A DNA stretch of 64,000 bases from Antedon bifida (taxonomy: Eukaryota; Echinodermata; Crinoidea; Comatulida; Antedonidae), in the NCBI GenBank assembly GCA_963402885.1, contig OY727093.1, positions 22,381,409-22,445,408 on the forward strand, given 5' to 3'. Under the pieces are notes generated by a model. That model was not told where the DNA came from. It did no database searches and worked only from the letters and a program-made list of their open reading frames with translations. Position 1 is the first letter of the stretch, and each line of letters begins with the position of its first letter. This document shows, piece after piece, positions 37,901 through 48,086 of this stretch. The position numbers and the translations under genes are program-made.

Positions 37901-40900
37901 TTTCATCATTCACCTCATGCCATTATTTGTACTATTACACTCATGAACATTCATTATTTGTAAAATATTCAACAGAGCACTTATCCGTTCTTACTCAAAC
38001 AATTATCTTTTTATCAACAAATCTTTTTTTTCTTCAAAATCATGTATGAGAATCATGGATCGCATACATGCACATTTACTGTATATTTGAATCTAATAAC
38101 TTCTCAGAATATTAGTCACATCGCATTAAAAAGAGACCGCATCTTGCTTCTACGCGTCCAATTTTCTTGCTCATAATTTGTCACTACATGTTTCATTTAG
38201 ATGATGTCATCATATAAAACAAATTAGAATATTTGTGGGTCCCGTAATTTCATCTATATTGCACTGTACAGTATGTACTATATAATCTAATAAGACAGAA
38301 ACAAGTCAGCACTAAACAATGCTTTCATATGCACATGTTGAAACTTACATTAATAGGCCTATTGCGTTTGCGTGGTTTTTTATTATTATTATTAAATGTC
38401 GGGTAAATTATCTTCTATCACAAAGATCAGTAGTTCGTTAACGTTACGAATTAAAATCTAGTTTAAATACTCATTTATTTTATTACCAAAAACATGTAAA
38501 GCTACTATTTAGAGGTGTGGTACTTTAGTGTTTTTCATTGAGACGCGTATAATTTTGTTTCCAAAGACTTTCTCTGAAAGTAGTCGAACTACTTCCTAAA
38601 TATAACTAAACCTAACCCTCTCAATATTCTCTCTCACTATAGAGTAAAAAGAAGTCGGTCATGGGATTCGAACCATAGTCTAATCCATTCGGCTACACAG
38701 ATGGCTCGACGGAAAGCGTATTAAAAAGTTAATTCAGAGTGCGAGCGCAAAGTACATGAAATGATGCATATTCATAATAATGATCCCCAGAGCCATATAT
38801 ATATATAGAATTACGACTTTGAAGATTAGAAGCCATTTTTGTGTCAAAGAATTCGCACGCTGTATAGCATTTTCCTGTCTATGAAATAACGCTTAGATTC
38901 CGTTTTTATCTTAGTACTTAATTTTAATAATGGTACTGATTTGGTAACATATATATATGTATATTTTATAATAACAAAAAAAGCTAGGCCCTACATGAAG
39001 TTAAGATACATCATAGCATGAACCAATACAAAAAAACACACAAATTCACCCCTCTTTTTGTCATGTACAGTATATGGCTGTCTGTGTGTTTTTTACACAA
39101 ACTGCGCGGCCAACGTTATTAAATTTTAGAGACTCGTTCATCATTTCATTTGTAATAAATTGCCATTATTATTTTAATATTGTTAATACCCTTTTCAGTA
39201 TATTAACAAACATATCCGCGACACTTAATTATTTTATTTAGTCATCAAAGCATGCATTATGAATTTAAAATATTACATAATTGTCATTAATAAGACGTAG
39301 TTATGGGATTCCAAAATCAATCAATCGAACTTTATAATGTATTAAGCGCACGCGCGCGCAATATTCTTTGCCGCAAGTACTTAATCTGTACTTCCACCGT
39401 CAAATATGCAATTACATTTTTAAAAATATAAGAAAAAGTTGAAAGTATTTTGTTGCTCCTATAATTTACATGCATTAATGGAGATAAGTTTGACACAATT
39501 TGATCTGCATATCACGTGACTTTAATTTAATGTCGTAACTCTTTATATATTTGGATTTTCGGAGAAAGTCTTTGGGAAAAATATTCTTGATTTTGATTTC
39601 AATTGTATACAAATAATGAATACATACATTAGTTGAATGAATGTTTTCAAGAAAAAATTGACTGTTTCTATATCAATGGAGATCATAAGTAGAGTTTTTT
39701 TCAGTTCAACTTGTCTGCAGATCCTTTTTTCGTGTGGAAACTAACAGGAAAAGAAGGAGAAATCAACCAAACCATGACGGTAAGATATTCTGGTGTTTTC
39801 TAAATATTGCTCTTTGCGTATGCAAAATAAATAATAATTTGGATTGGCACCAAAGTAAGAAGATGCAATAATATGATATGTTTGGCATCTCCAAATAAAG
39901 CGCTTCTTGTAGATTTCTCACTTTTACCATTTCACACTAACTTAATTTAAGCTTCCATTCGTTGCCTGTAGACTAACTGTATTTGTGCATACCTTAATAT
40001 TTAGATATAAATGTATGTAAATGTTTTTCTCTAGGACGACTTTCAAGTCAGCTTTGGCTCTCCTGAAGAACTTATTTTGTCTTTTAGCAACGATGAATAT
40101 TTTACGAGTGACATTGAATTCATAGGGAGCATCAATTCTACTGTTAATGGTATTTAAACTGTATATTATAACCCCAAAAAATACTAATTTTAACATGTGA
40201 CCTATTTAATAGATTGGTATTTTAGTCTACTATACGTTACAAAACTAAAATTATACTGTTTAAACGAATTTTGTTATCCAATCATATAATATTTAAAATG
40301 ATTTTTATACAGTATTACATACCTTACTACATAATATATCGAGCAAAGATTAGGCATACACCGCTTACATCAATTAGGGTATTAAACATACATCACATGG
40401 CAAAGTCTGATTCAATAATGGGAACATAATATTTTTCTGAATTTTTAAAAAACAAAATGTTTTGTTTTAAGTTGTTAAGTTTCTAAAATTGTTTTTTAAA
40501 GCTTATTTAAAACCTGGAGTTCTTTTACGAGTTACCATTAAGGCTGAAATCAATGACTCACTCAAAGGATTCATCAGAGCAGAAGGAGCTACTAAAGCAG
40601 TTTACAGTAAACTACCACGTTTTGTGATGAACGTTACTGAGCAGTCTGCAGATGGAAGAGTTTATGTTAATGTTGGTCAAAAAGTGCATATAAACCTTAT
40701 TTTTGAGTTTCCAAAAGGTACCGCTGATCCTACACTGGAAGTTTTGATGCCATACAACTTTTCAACAAATACAAGCAGCAAGCAGTGGAGTATTAACAAA
40801 GTGTCGGTTTCGTTTGTTAGTAACACTTTACTCTGTACATATTCGACAGAGTTCTGCTACTACGCTATTAAGACGCAGTACGTTGCTAATGATGATGACT

Positions 40901-43900
40901 ACGGCATCCTTAAGGACTGGTGGTCGGTGACACAGTTTGACGGGTTTATTGAGGTAACCGACCAAGACTCTTCAATTAACGTCTTAGCGTTAGAAGTAGA
41001 GGTTGTCCTTGACGATACAGACGCGGTGGTCAATGGTTCTGAGTACTGGTTAGGATTTGGAGTGCTGATTGGCGACGGAGCACACATCTGGGTTGGAGAA
41101 GTGCCAGTTCATACACTAATTCATGTAGTTCCAGCACCTAAGATGTCGTTCAAGATATCATACGAAACTAATTCATTTTATAAAAAGTAATTTTTTTAAT
41201 TTAATTTTATTGAATACAAGCATAGATTAAGGAATAGAAGGATATGCATCAGTTTGAGATTAAAGCTTCCATGACTCTAACCGACAGAGCGCGGACCGCC
41301 CACAATGTTACAAAATAAACACAGTTTAATCAACCACCGTCGTTAACAACGAAACGGTCGCGTGCCTAATATTGTTTACTGACATGCTCAACAACCTTTA
41401 ACCTTGTTTGCTATGCTTTCGCGCGCTCTTATCTTAATGGCATGATTAATATTTTATATTTTTAGCGCTAGCTGCTATGGCGACGAACAAAGCGACGAAT
41501 TTAATATAACTTTTCTGAATTCAAATTAAACGATCTCTCAGAAATATTACAAGATCATTACTAAATGTGATTACACGATTAAATACATTGTAGGCTTATC
41601 CTTTTGGTTTAAAAAAACATTAATTTGCCAATGTTCGAAATCTGCCGCGATTGATCTACGCTAATTTTAATTTTTATGACCTTAAAGTAGTATTTTATGA
41701 CCTGTAGTAGCCCTACATCTGAGACAATAACTATTTGTTGTCTCAGCCTACATGTAAAATTACAAAATCAGCAAGGATACTAGACCCAGGCCTTCGAGGC
41801 TTACTAGTAAACCCTATGATTTGCCAACATTGATATAGGCCTAGGTAGACCTCGGCTAATCTTAAGTGTAGTAGCTACAACGTGTAATCATGATCTATAT
41901 ACTCACCGTTGTCTACTTCTTGTGTGAATAATAATATAGGTAATAGACAAGGTACTTCGTTTGTTCATGGAGGTATAAAATAAATTATTTTATACCTCCA
42001 TGGTTTGTTCGTGTTGCGTCTACTTTTCAAAACGACCGCTAGGTAACGTATCGCAACTATGCATAGCCAGCCAATTCCGGATCAGGGATCGCAGTTTTCA
42101 TTCGATTACGCCCTGTGATTGGATGTTATGTGGATGACATAACCACTAGCCAATCACCAGGAACTACAATTTAAATATAATCACATCGATAATTGAGGAG
42201 ATTTATGAAGAAACCACTGCTTAGCCATATAATAAAAACACGTTTGTTGTACGTGAGGACACAGGACACGGTAACATCATACATGGTCAAATGCATAATT
42301 TAATATTCTATAGATTAACGCAATTTTTAATGACAGACGATGGCAGGGCCAATATGATAATTCAAATATAGAAATTGCATATTTTATTAATATTACTAAC
42401 TACTTAAAATTAACAGTCGTAAGAAAGTGAACTTGTCGTAGTCCGATTGTGATGAAACTAAAACAGAATTGTTCAGCGGTATATTGTTGTTGTCAATTAA
42501 TCATCGACGCAGACATGTCAATAGAACATTCAGACTGCGCATACGATTTCTACAGGGCTACGTTTTGTTCTCAAAAAATGTAACAGTTGATTCGCAGCGT
42601 TCTACAGAGGGCCGCGATTAGAGACACGGAGTTCAATGAGCGTGTTTGTTTCATTGGCAGCAGTGCTTTAGTATAGACAAATGCGTTGGAAAATCGTTTG
42701 ATGTCACCGTCGATGCATATCCTTCTATTCTTTAATCCATGATACAAGTAAGGTACATCAGAAGAATTAGAGACTGACACTGGTGAACAAAATTAGAAAA
42801 TATAAGTATGAGAAAGTGATCTAATTACTTTTTTCCCAATAAATTAATTAAGAAACAATGGTGTCTTTATAACGTCTAACTTAACATTTTGATGCATTAT
42901 TTAATCATTGACACATTGCAATAATCGTATTTATTGATCGTTGACGACTTTATGACTTCAGTTGCTATCAAACGTAGGCCTAACTACATACTGTACTAAA
43001 CATTTGAGCTACATAGTTGTTTTGTCCACTGAACGCACTATAAATCAAAGAATAATAATAATATTTTATTGATGTGCTACAGAATAGAATAATAGTGTAT
43101 GTTGGTCTATGTTCTAGTGATGATGTAATACTACTGATTACAATTTGGCATGATGATATTTCAACGGGAAAAGCAGTAGACACAACTTTCACATTGCTTA
43201 CGTCGAGGAACGTTAAATATATTAGCCTGGAATCAGAATACACCGAATTGTTTCAGCCGCCAGCGGTAAATGCAAATATGCCTGGCCCAACTCCTGTTCG
43301 ATTTGATGTAAGTTGTTCTCCTGATTGTTACAGTGACATCAGACATATCATGTCTCTGCCATTAATTATTATTAATAATTATTAATTTACGTAAAAGCAA
43401 AATTCAGTAAATCGACGTAACGTCTTGAGTTTTTACTCAATGGAATAAACAATTTGTATACTGTTCTTCATATGAAAAGTTGTCCCCATCTAAATTATAC
43501 ATCCCCATTAAAATTATACATCCCCATTAAAATGAATTTAGGTTACAACTGAATAGGAGTGTTTTTCAAATATGGTACACAAGAGTTATGGTTTATACCC
43601 GCACACTATAACACAAGAATTAATTTACTTTATCTATTTCTATCTACAATAATTGTATTTAATCACTGAAATTAGTTTTATCTCTCTCTCTCTCTCTCGA
43701 TATATGTATATATGCCTCTTTTGTTTTATTTCTTTTATTCCTGTCCACTCAGGCAGCGCTTGCCTGATATATATCTATCTATCTTGTCCAAGTATCTTCA
43801 CTTGCACTGATGAAGGGGTAGTGTTGCCCGAAAGCTCTGATAACTTTTCTGGCTGTTTTACTTTATCGTTTTGATTTAGCTTTTCGCTTTTTTTTTGTAT

Positions 43901-46900
43901 CTCCATTGAGATCCAGCCACTGATACCCACAGATTTATATAAATCCAAAAGCAAATTACTGAAAAAATGAGCAGAGCTTTCGGGCAACACTATACCCCTT
44001 CATCATTGCAAGTGAAGGAATTTGGATAAAGCCATAGCATAAGAACTGGCAAGTGCTGCCTGGGTGGACAGGAATAAAAGAAATATAACAAAAGAGACAG
44101 GGTGGTGATTGGTAGGTGGAGACTGAATAAGAGTAGAAAACACAACAGGCAAAGAACATTAATTCTAAACCGCCCGGTGATATACTGAAATTTAATTAAT
44201 TAATTTGAAACGATATATATATATGCTTATTCCCATTGGCGTAATGGAATAAAAAGTGGATATCAGATCTATATCAGATTGTTGGGTGGTTTATATTTCT
44301 GTAAAAGTCTTAAATGAATTATAATGTAAGTAGGCAGAGGTTTTCTAAAAAATAAAAGATAAACGTAAATAACAGTGTAGTAATATTTCATATGTATTTT
44401 GCAGCTTGGAACTATTCAGATTGCTGCAAAACCAACCTTCCGTGTACGTCTAGGAATAGACAAAAATGGAAACAGTGCTGCAGGCACTCATCGCTTTGCT
44501 GGGCTGGCTGATTTGCTGTGGTTCTCAACTATAAATAGTGCTAAAGTTTTAAGTTCCACAAGTCATTTTCAATTTAAGTATTCGGATAGGCCAGATGCTG
44601 GAGGTGGTAAGTTTATGTTGTACACATTATTAAGAGTTTGTATAGGTTAAACAAAATGTGGAAACCTCGTAAAAAAAATACGCCAGGCCGGCATGGAGAC
44701 TGGATGTGGTAACATTCTGCGGCACATTGATTGTAATAATAATAAATAATAATAATATAAAAAGAAAACTTGTATAGCGCCGTGTCCCACACCCATGTGG
44801 AGCTCATGGCGCTACGGTATCTAGTAAACAAATTATAGATACAGCGTCACATGTGTCTTATACACCCAGACATTAAGTTTTATTAGAGAAATTATCTGTG
44901 ATACTGAGTGGACTAACAACAACAACAAAATCATTGGATATTTACTCTAGTAATAATATAATACTTCTTATACTTCGACTTAGATTTATGTCGGTCAGGT
45001 TATACACCTTACATGAAAACGTGTTACCAAGTGTTCAACAGCACGCTAGAAACTTGGGATGCAGCAAAAACGGTGTGTGAAGAAGACTTTGCGCAATTAG
45101 TCATGATTGAAGATGCTTTTGAACAACAATTCCTTCGCGGTCTTGTTCCAATACTATCTCCTTACAAATACTGGATTGGCCTGAAAGACGTTGGAGTGAG
45201 TATGACATGGATATTGTGTTTTACTTTCATGCGTCATAGTGTTAGTCATAAACATGATTAAAGACTAATAAAGAAATAATTACCTTACAGAAATTAACTA
45301 AACTAACTGAATTAAGTACACATTGGTAAACACTGATATGGTAGTCGTTAAAAATATCCCACGGCAAAGTTATTGCCATATAATTTAAGATACCAGTAAC
45401 AATAATTTAAATATGATATTGTACAGTTTAACATAAGTCTGGTTTATTGATATGACTATGTACATTGTTTTAGAGTAATAATGTTTTTAAGTGGATAGAC
45501 GGTTCAACAGCGTCTTACACAAAATGGCTACCAAACAGACCCTGGAACAGCGTGACTGAAGACTGTGCAGCTGCGGCTTTTACAGAGGTATATGATGCAA
45601 GGGATGTCAGTACTGATCTAGGGGACTGGGACATTATGGATTGTGCCGCTATCCTACCAGCTATCTGCGAGTATCCTATTCAAGAAGGTAGTTTCATGGT
45701 TATTTAATTGTTCAACACAGAGAAGGCGCCAAATTGGGTCGTTTTAATGTTTCCACAATTGAATTGTTAAAACACTCATGTGAAAATCTACGACGTTTCT
45801 GAGTCACGCTTACCAAACCTTTATGTATTTCTTTCTTTTTGTGAGTACGTATTAAAACTTAGTGGCCAATTCTTAAGTAAAAGTGATACTTATACAACAT
45901 GCAAAAGAATAAAAACAATAATATAGAAAAAAAATATAGAACCCTGCCATTGTTTATAGGCCTACTAGCCTTCATGAACATTTTTCCAACAAAGTAGCTA
46001 CAACGCTCTACTATCGTAAACGACTGTGAATATGTCACACAATCAAGATTTCGGCAAAAAAAGGTTTTATTTATCACAATGGTATTTTTTCTTCAGATGA
46101 AAATGTATGCCCGCCAAATCCTGCGAAAGAACCCATGATGAGGTACAGCAAATGGGCGAACACTCAGACGTGTGTATGCCATTACGACTCGAGATCTAAT
46201 CAATGCGACTGTTGCGTAGCTGGCGCATATAAATGTGAAGACGGGAAACATAGTGTGTGTGTCCGTAATCCTACTAACTGTCCTGTTACAGGTAAGTTGG
46301 AATTTTAGAACGATCCGTCCCTTGGGTTAAATTACTCGTCAATGCTAAGTAAATACATTATTAAATGTTACAAATGTAACACATATTTAAATTAATTAAT
46401 TACAATTATTATTATTAGGCCTAATTAAACAATGTAAAAACACCCATGGGAAATAGTAAATCTTCCACACAAGAATTGCATATAATTCTGCAGATTATTA
46501 CGATCGAGGTTTTGTCATAACTAAGAAGTTGGACGATCCAATTAGTTACGTGATCTTTGCTTGCAATCCTTCAAGCGGACGTCTAGCAGACATTGTTATT
46601 CCGTCCTGCTATGTACAAGATGATCCACCAGATGGAAATTGGAAAGGTAAGGCAATGGATAATGGTACTTCAAACATCACTTCCCCTACATTAAAGCTCA
46701 CAGGGACACCTGACATGTGAATCGATATAATATAACACAAACGAATAATACAGGGTTAGTAGCTATGGTATAAATATAGATTTCTTTTTATTGTCAATAC
46801 ATTTTGGCCCGAACGCCTAGCGCGCTCTTACTGTATAACTACTTGTTTTGATTCTGTATTATTACTCATCTTCCTATGTTAAAGCACACATGTTTATTTT

Positions 46901-47387
46901 AACAGAGGATTGCAAGTTCTAAAAAGTGCTATGTTTCTATACATTTCCCAATACAATTATTACCATATACCGCAAGTATCAATATTCTTAATTAGCTCTG
47001 CCAATGTACCTGCACAATGTCCTTGGTTCCAACCAACCCACCGGACATATCTATGGCATTCACATGGACATGCGCAGTTACATGCGTAGTAAGGATTATG
47101 GTGCATCGTGGGAGTTTATCAGTAAAGATACGTGGGACTCGATCACAAAAAGTTTGCCGGACTTCAAGACTGTTGGAACTAGTGAGGACAACTGGCTGTG
47201 TGAGTTATTTGGGGGTTTTTTCACTAAAAATGTAGGTAGATCAGTCTACGACTGGGTAAGGAACTTATCAATTTCAATTGGTTCGGTACACAGTAGCCTA
47301 TTCGTAAGTAATTTGCCCAATCACAAGTACCGAATAGCGCTTGTAAACGTGTTTCCGACACTGCGTTTTATAAGTGACATGAGATAA
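25985..47387 (+). CDS. Secreted discoidin/C-type lectin protein, 14-exon model
   Basis: Exons: 25985-26045, 34830-35140, 35932-36070, 36599-36753, 39705-39779, 40035-40149, 40502-41186, 43088-43307, 44405-44606, 44984-45195, 45474-45687, 46097-46291, 46494-46646, 46996-47387. They sum to 3,129 nt (1,042 residues) with every junction in phase. Exon 1 is a signal peptide (MDCWKFVCIFLSALLHIS). Residues ~21-170 are a discoidin (F5/8 C) domain: WIQVDLG in exon 2, FPGNTDRDGVV and ELYGC in exon 3. Residues ~171-654 are beta-rich with many Asn glycosylation sites; family unknown. Residues ~655-796 are a C-type lectin domain: YWIGLKD, KWIDGS, WDIMDC and ICE. The usual EPN/QPD site is LPN and WND reads WDI, so classical calcium-sugar binding is doubtful. 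Cys-rich and unassigned exons follow. Role inferred: secreted adhesion or recognition protein. Joining exon 1 across 8.8 kb rests on phase only; the exon 7-8 junction and the last exon are the least certain. Confidence 0.75.
26890..28530 (-). mobile_element. L1/Tx1-like LINE, 5'-truncated and decayed
   Basis: Read on the - strand from 28,530 down: reverse-transcriptase C-terminal part (VALLFILVAEVLA, then IAQLADDTVLF with the catalytic Asp pair, SGLKLNKNKT), a middle region (ILGIYVGHD, TWEKRHLTF), then a zinc-finger-like tail (LHKWRLVNSPNCDTC). Frames are broken by stops and indels. It resembles the LINE at 28,805-33,005 segment by segment, so both are one family. It is truncated just inside the RT domain where the SINE begins. 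It lies in intron 1 of the lectin gene. Confidence 0.8.
28545..28807 (+). mobile_element. tRNA-derived SINE
   Basis: A-box-like TGGCTTGGTGGTTATGATGC and B-box-like GGGTTCTAGTCCC (28,611-28,623) are spaced as in a tRNA, followed by a ~170-bp body. The 3' end reads ATCACCCTCATTAAATATGG and then an A-rich tail. The body ending GAGGGTCC...ATCACCCTC recurs at 37,632-37,710. It sits between two divergent LINE fragments. Not a functional tRNA, as no acceptor stem pairs with the head. Confidence 0.75.
28805..33005 (+). mobile_element. L1/Tx1-like LINE, 5'-truncated with frameshifts
   Basis: Starts inside the AP endonuclease domain (INVYAPN, GGDMNC, then SDHQAIS in a shifted frame at about 29,242-29,514). 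The reverse transcriptase is 29,511-30,953: NKSPGSDG, ENWRPITLLNVDYKI, FLDFAKAFDSID, VRQGCPLSALLF and IAQLADDTVIF. It continues in another frame (30,944-31,306: LWEKRHLTFFGKM). The zinc-finger-like tail is in a third frame (31,323-32,138: CDRCKNVIENEEH). At least four frame breaks (about 29,225, 29,514, 30,950 and 31,305) make it non-functional. The 3' region to about 33,005 ends GGGTGACCCTCACGAG, then GA repeats and an A tract. ORF1 and the N-terminal endonuclease are missing. Confidence 0.9.
33230..33850 (+). mobile_element. Second LINE fragment (CR1/L2-like reverse transcriptase N-terminal part)
   Basis: Translated pieces include EAWKALKNLTQYEV, then (after a 94-bp insertion) EFTNELNECYCRYE, and NKAAGPDMICNRVIKFC, LAPVFTTIFQTSIN and HVIPVPNSKTISNLNDYRS. 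The KAAGPD...LNDYR series is typical of CR1/L2-type non-LTR reverse transcriptases and is clearly unlike the neighbouring Tx1-like element. The match stops after NDYRS at about 33,820. Frame and stop damage elsewhere indicate a dead fragment. Confidence 0.7.
33394..33487. mobile_element. 94-bp miniature inverted-repeat element inside a LINE fragment
   Basis: Ends GGCCCGTATTCATGAA and inverted GGCCGGTATTCATGAA, flanked by ATA at 33,391-33,393 and 33,488-33,490. Removing it with one ATA joins ADKT-I-EFTNEL in frame in the host LINE, which supports the boundaries. Internally TTTAGTCCTGGA is repeated twice. Confidence 0.85.
33925..34353 (-). mobile_element. Penelope-like element fragment, GIY-YIG endonuclease
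   Basis: The - strand frame encodes a Cys-containing start to a GIY-YIG nuclease: VYCTSCECGEVYIGEARRDL, RLKEHQGHARRG, then SSIVIHSHKQQH, a W-K-DAELIA segment and REAIEIYKH. The series C-x-C-G-x-VYIGE, R-L-x-EH, I-x-H-x-H and EA-x-E/I is the endonuclease signature of Penelope-like retroelements, at the C-terminus of their polyprotein. The reverse transcriptase part is not seen next to it, so this is a truncated copy. It lies in intron 1 of the lectin gene. Confidence 0.8.
34605..34690. repeat. AAT/AAC microsatellite
   Basis: A run of AAT trinucleotides interrupted by AACAAT units, just upstream of discoidin exon 2 of the lectin gene. Confidence 0.95.
37289..37367. repeat. Two adjacent perfect palindromes
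   Basis: ACTATTAAACGA followed by its exact complement makes a 24-bp palindrome at 37,289-37,312. A second stem at 37,329-37,367 has arms AAAACAAAATATTTTC and the complement around a 7-nt loop. Both lie in intron 4 of the lectin gene and look like part of a larger non-autonomous DNA element. Confidence 0.75.
37632..37710 (+). repeat. SINE 3' tail fragment
   Basis: GAGGGCCCGTTGATTGTCAGC, then GGTCACCCTCACTAAATAAGG and an A-rich end. It aligns with the tail of the SINE at 28,545-28,807. The tRNA-like head is missing or too decayed to see. Confidence 0.5.
37838..37926. repeat. Long hairpin (~85 nt)
   Basis: The arms ATAATGGCATTTGGTGAATG + ATGAAAGGTT and their near-exact complement pair over about 28 bp around a ~29-nt loop. 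It could be the palindromic end of a MITE; a small-RNA precursor is possible by shape only. Confidence 0.6.
38650..38715 (-). repeat. tRNA-like segment, probable SINE remnant
   Basis: On the - strand, GTAGCCGAATGGATTAGAC resembles an A box and GGTTCGAATCCCATGACC a B box. The spacing between them is too short for a normal tRNA and there is no pairing acceptor stem, so a decayed tRNA-derived sequence is likelier than a tRNA gene. Confidence 0.4.
41187..43087 (+). other. Intron 7 of the lectin gene, with a small palindromic insertion
   Basis: Non-coding. At 41,967-42,002 it holds a 36-bp near-perfect palindrome (arms ATGGAGGTATAAAATA) between direct GTTTGTTC copies at 41,959-41,966 and 42,003-42,010. 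I see no exon in the rest. The splice choice (donor GTAATT after 41,186, acceptor AATAG before 43,088) was made because it alone keeps the frame. Confidence 0.5.
43715..44100. repeat. ~385-bp foldback repeat in intron 8 of the lectin gene
   Basis: The left arm (TTATTCCTGTCCACTCAGGC, then CACTTGCACTGATGAAGGGG and TGTTGCCCGAAAGCTCTG) is repeated inverted on the right (about 43,975-44,095). Both arms contain GATGAAGGGG...GCCCGAAAGC, resembling the CTGATGA...GAAA core of hammerhead ribozymes found in Penelope-like element terminal repeats. The pairing needed for an active ribozyme is not convincing. A TC microsatellite precedes it at about 43,680. Confidence 0.6.
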
Positions 47388-47597
47388 TTGTTACTTTATA
47401 TTGCCGTGTTCAGTATGGAATTAAGGTTCCTGACAGTTTATTGCGTGGTATTTAGCTGCAAATACATTTTTATCCCGGTGTATTTTCATACAGTATCTTT
47501 TGATATTTTAATACAATTAATTTTAATTTATTGTTCGATATGTGTATCACGGGCAACACCTTCATAAAAAAGACACTTGGGGCAATAGACAAACAGC

Positions 47598-48086
47598 CCA
47601 GAGACATTTGGTTAGATGACCCATGGAGGTATTAAATTTCACCACCATGAGATGCCTATTGACATCCTCATACCAAAATCACATACGACAGACATTTTAT
47701 CCGCCGCAATAGGCCAGACCCCCATATACGGAGAGCCTAAAAAAGGGGTAGATGAGTGAGATCTATTGTATTGTATGAACTCAACTTTTTCATTTGGAAT
47801 TACTGTATTTGTATTTTTAGGCTATCCCTATAGGGCGGTCTGGTGGGCCTATTGCAGCGGATAAAATGTCTGTCGTTTGTGAATTTGGTATGAGGATGTC
47901 AATGGGCATCTCATGGTGGTGAAATTAGGTGGTATTTCTCTCATCTAACTGGTACCGATTTTTTAACACCTTTCAGGGGTCCCCCGCGTTTATACGCAGC
48001 GGGAGGTACCCCATTTTTATTGACTTTAGGTGACACTCTACATAGTTACATATTGCTACCTAGTTCATCTAACCAAATGTCTCTGG
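47598..48086. mobile_element. ~490-bp nested inverted-repeat element
   Basis: Outer ends CCAGAGACATTTGGTTAGAT (47,598 onward) and the complement ending at 48,086. Inside, ~100-bp arms (about 47,628-47,725 and 47,845-47,945; CACCACCATGAGATGCC, ACAGACATTTTATCCGC) form a second inverted repeat around a ~110-bp loop. No coding capacity. The target duplication is not evident. Confidence 0.65.

Noticed and set aside
43083-43087. Acceptor CTACAG at 43,082 for lectin exon 8
   Set aside because: It is the stronger-looking site, but joining it to the only usable donor after 41,186 gives a stop. The AATAG site five bases later keeps the frame.
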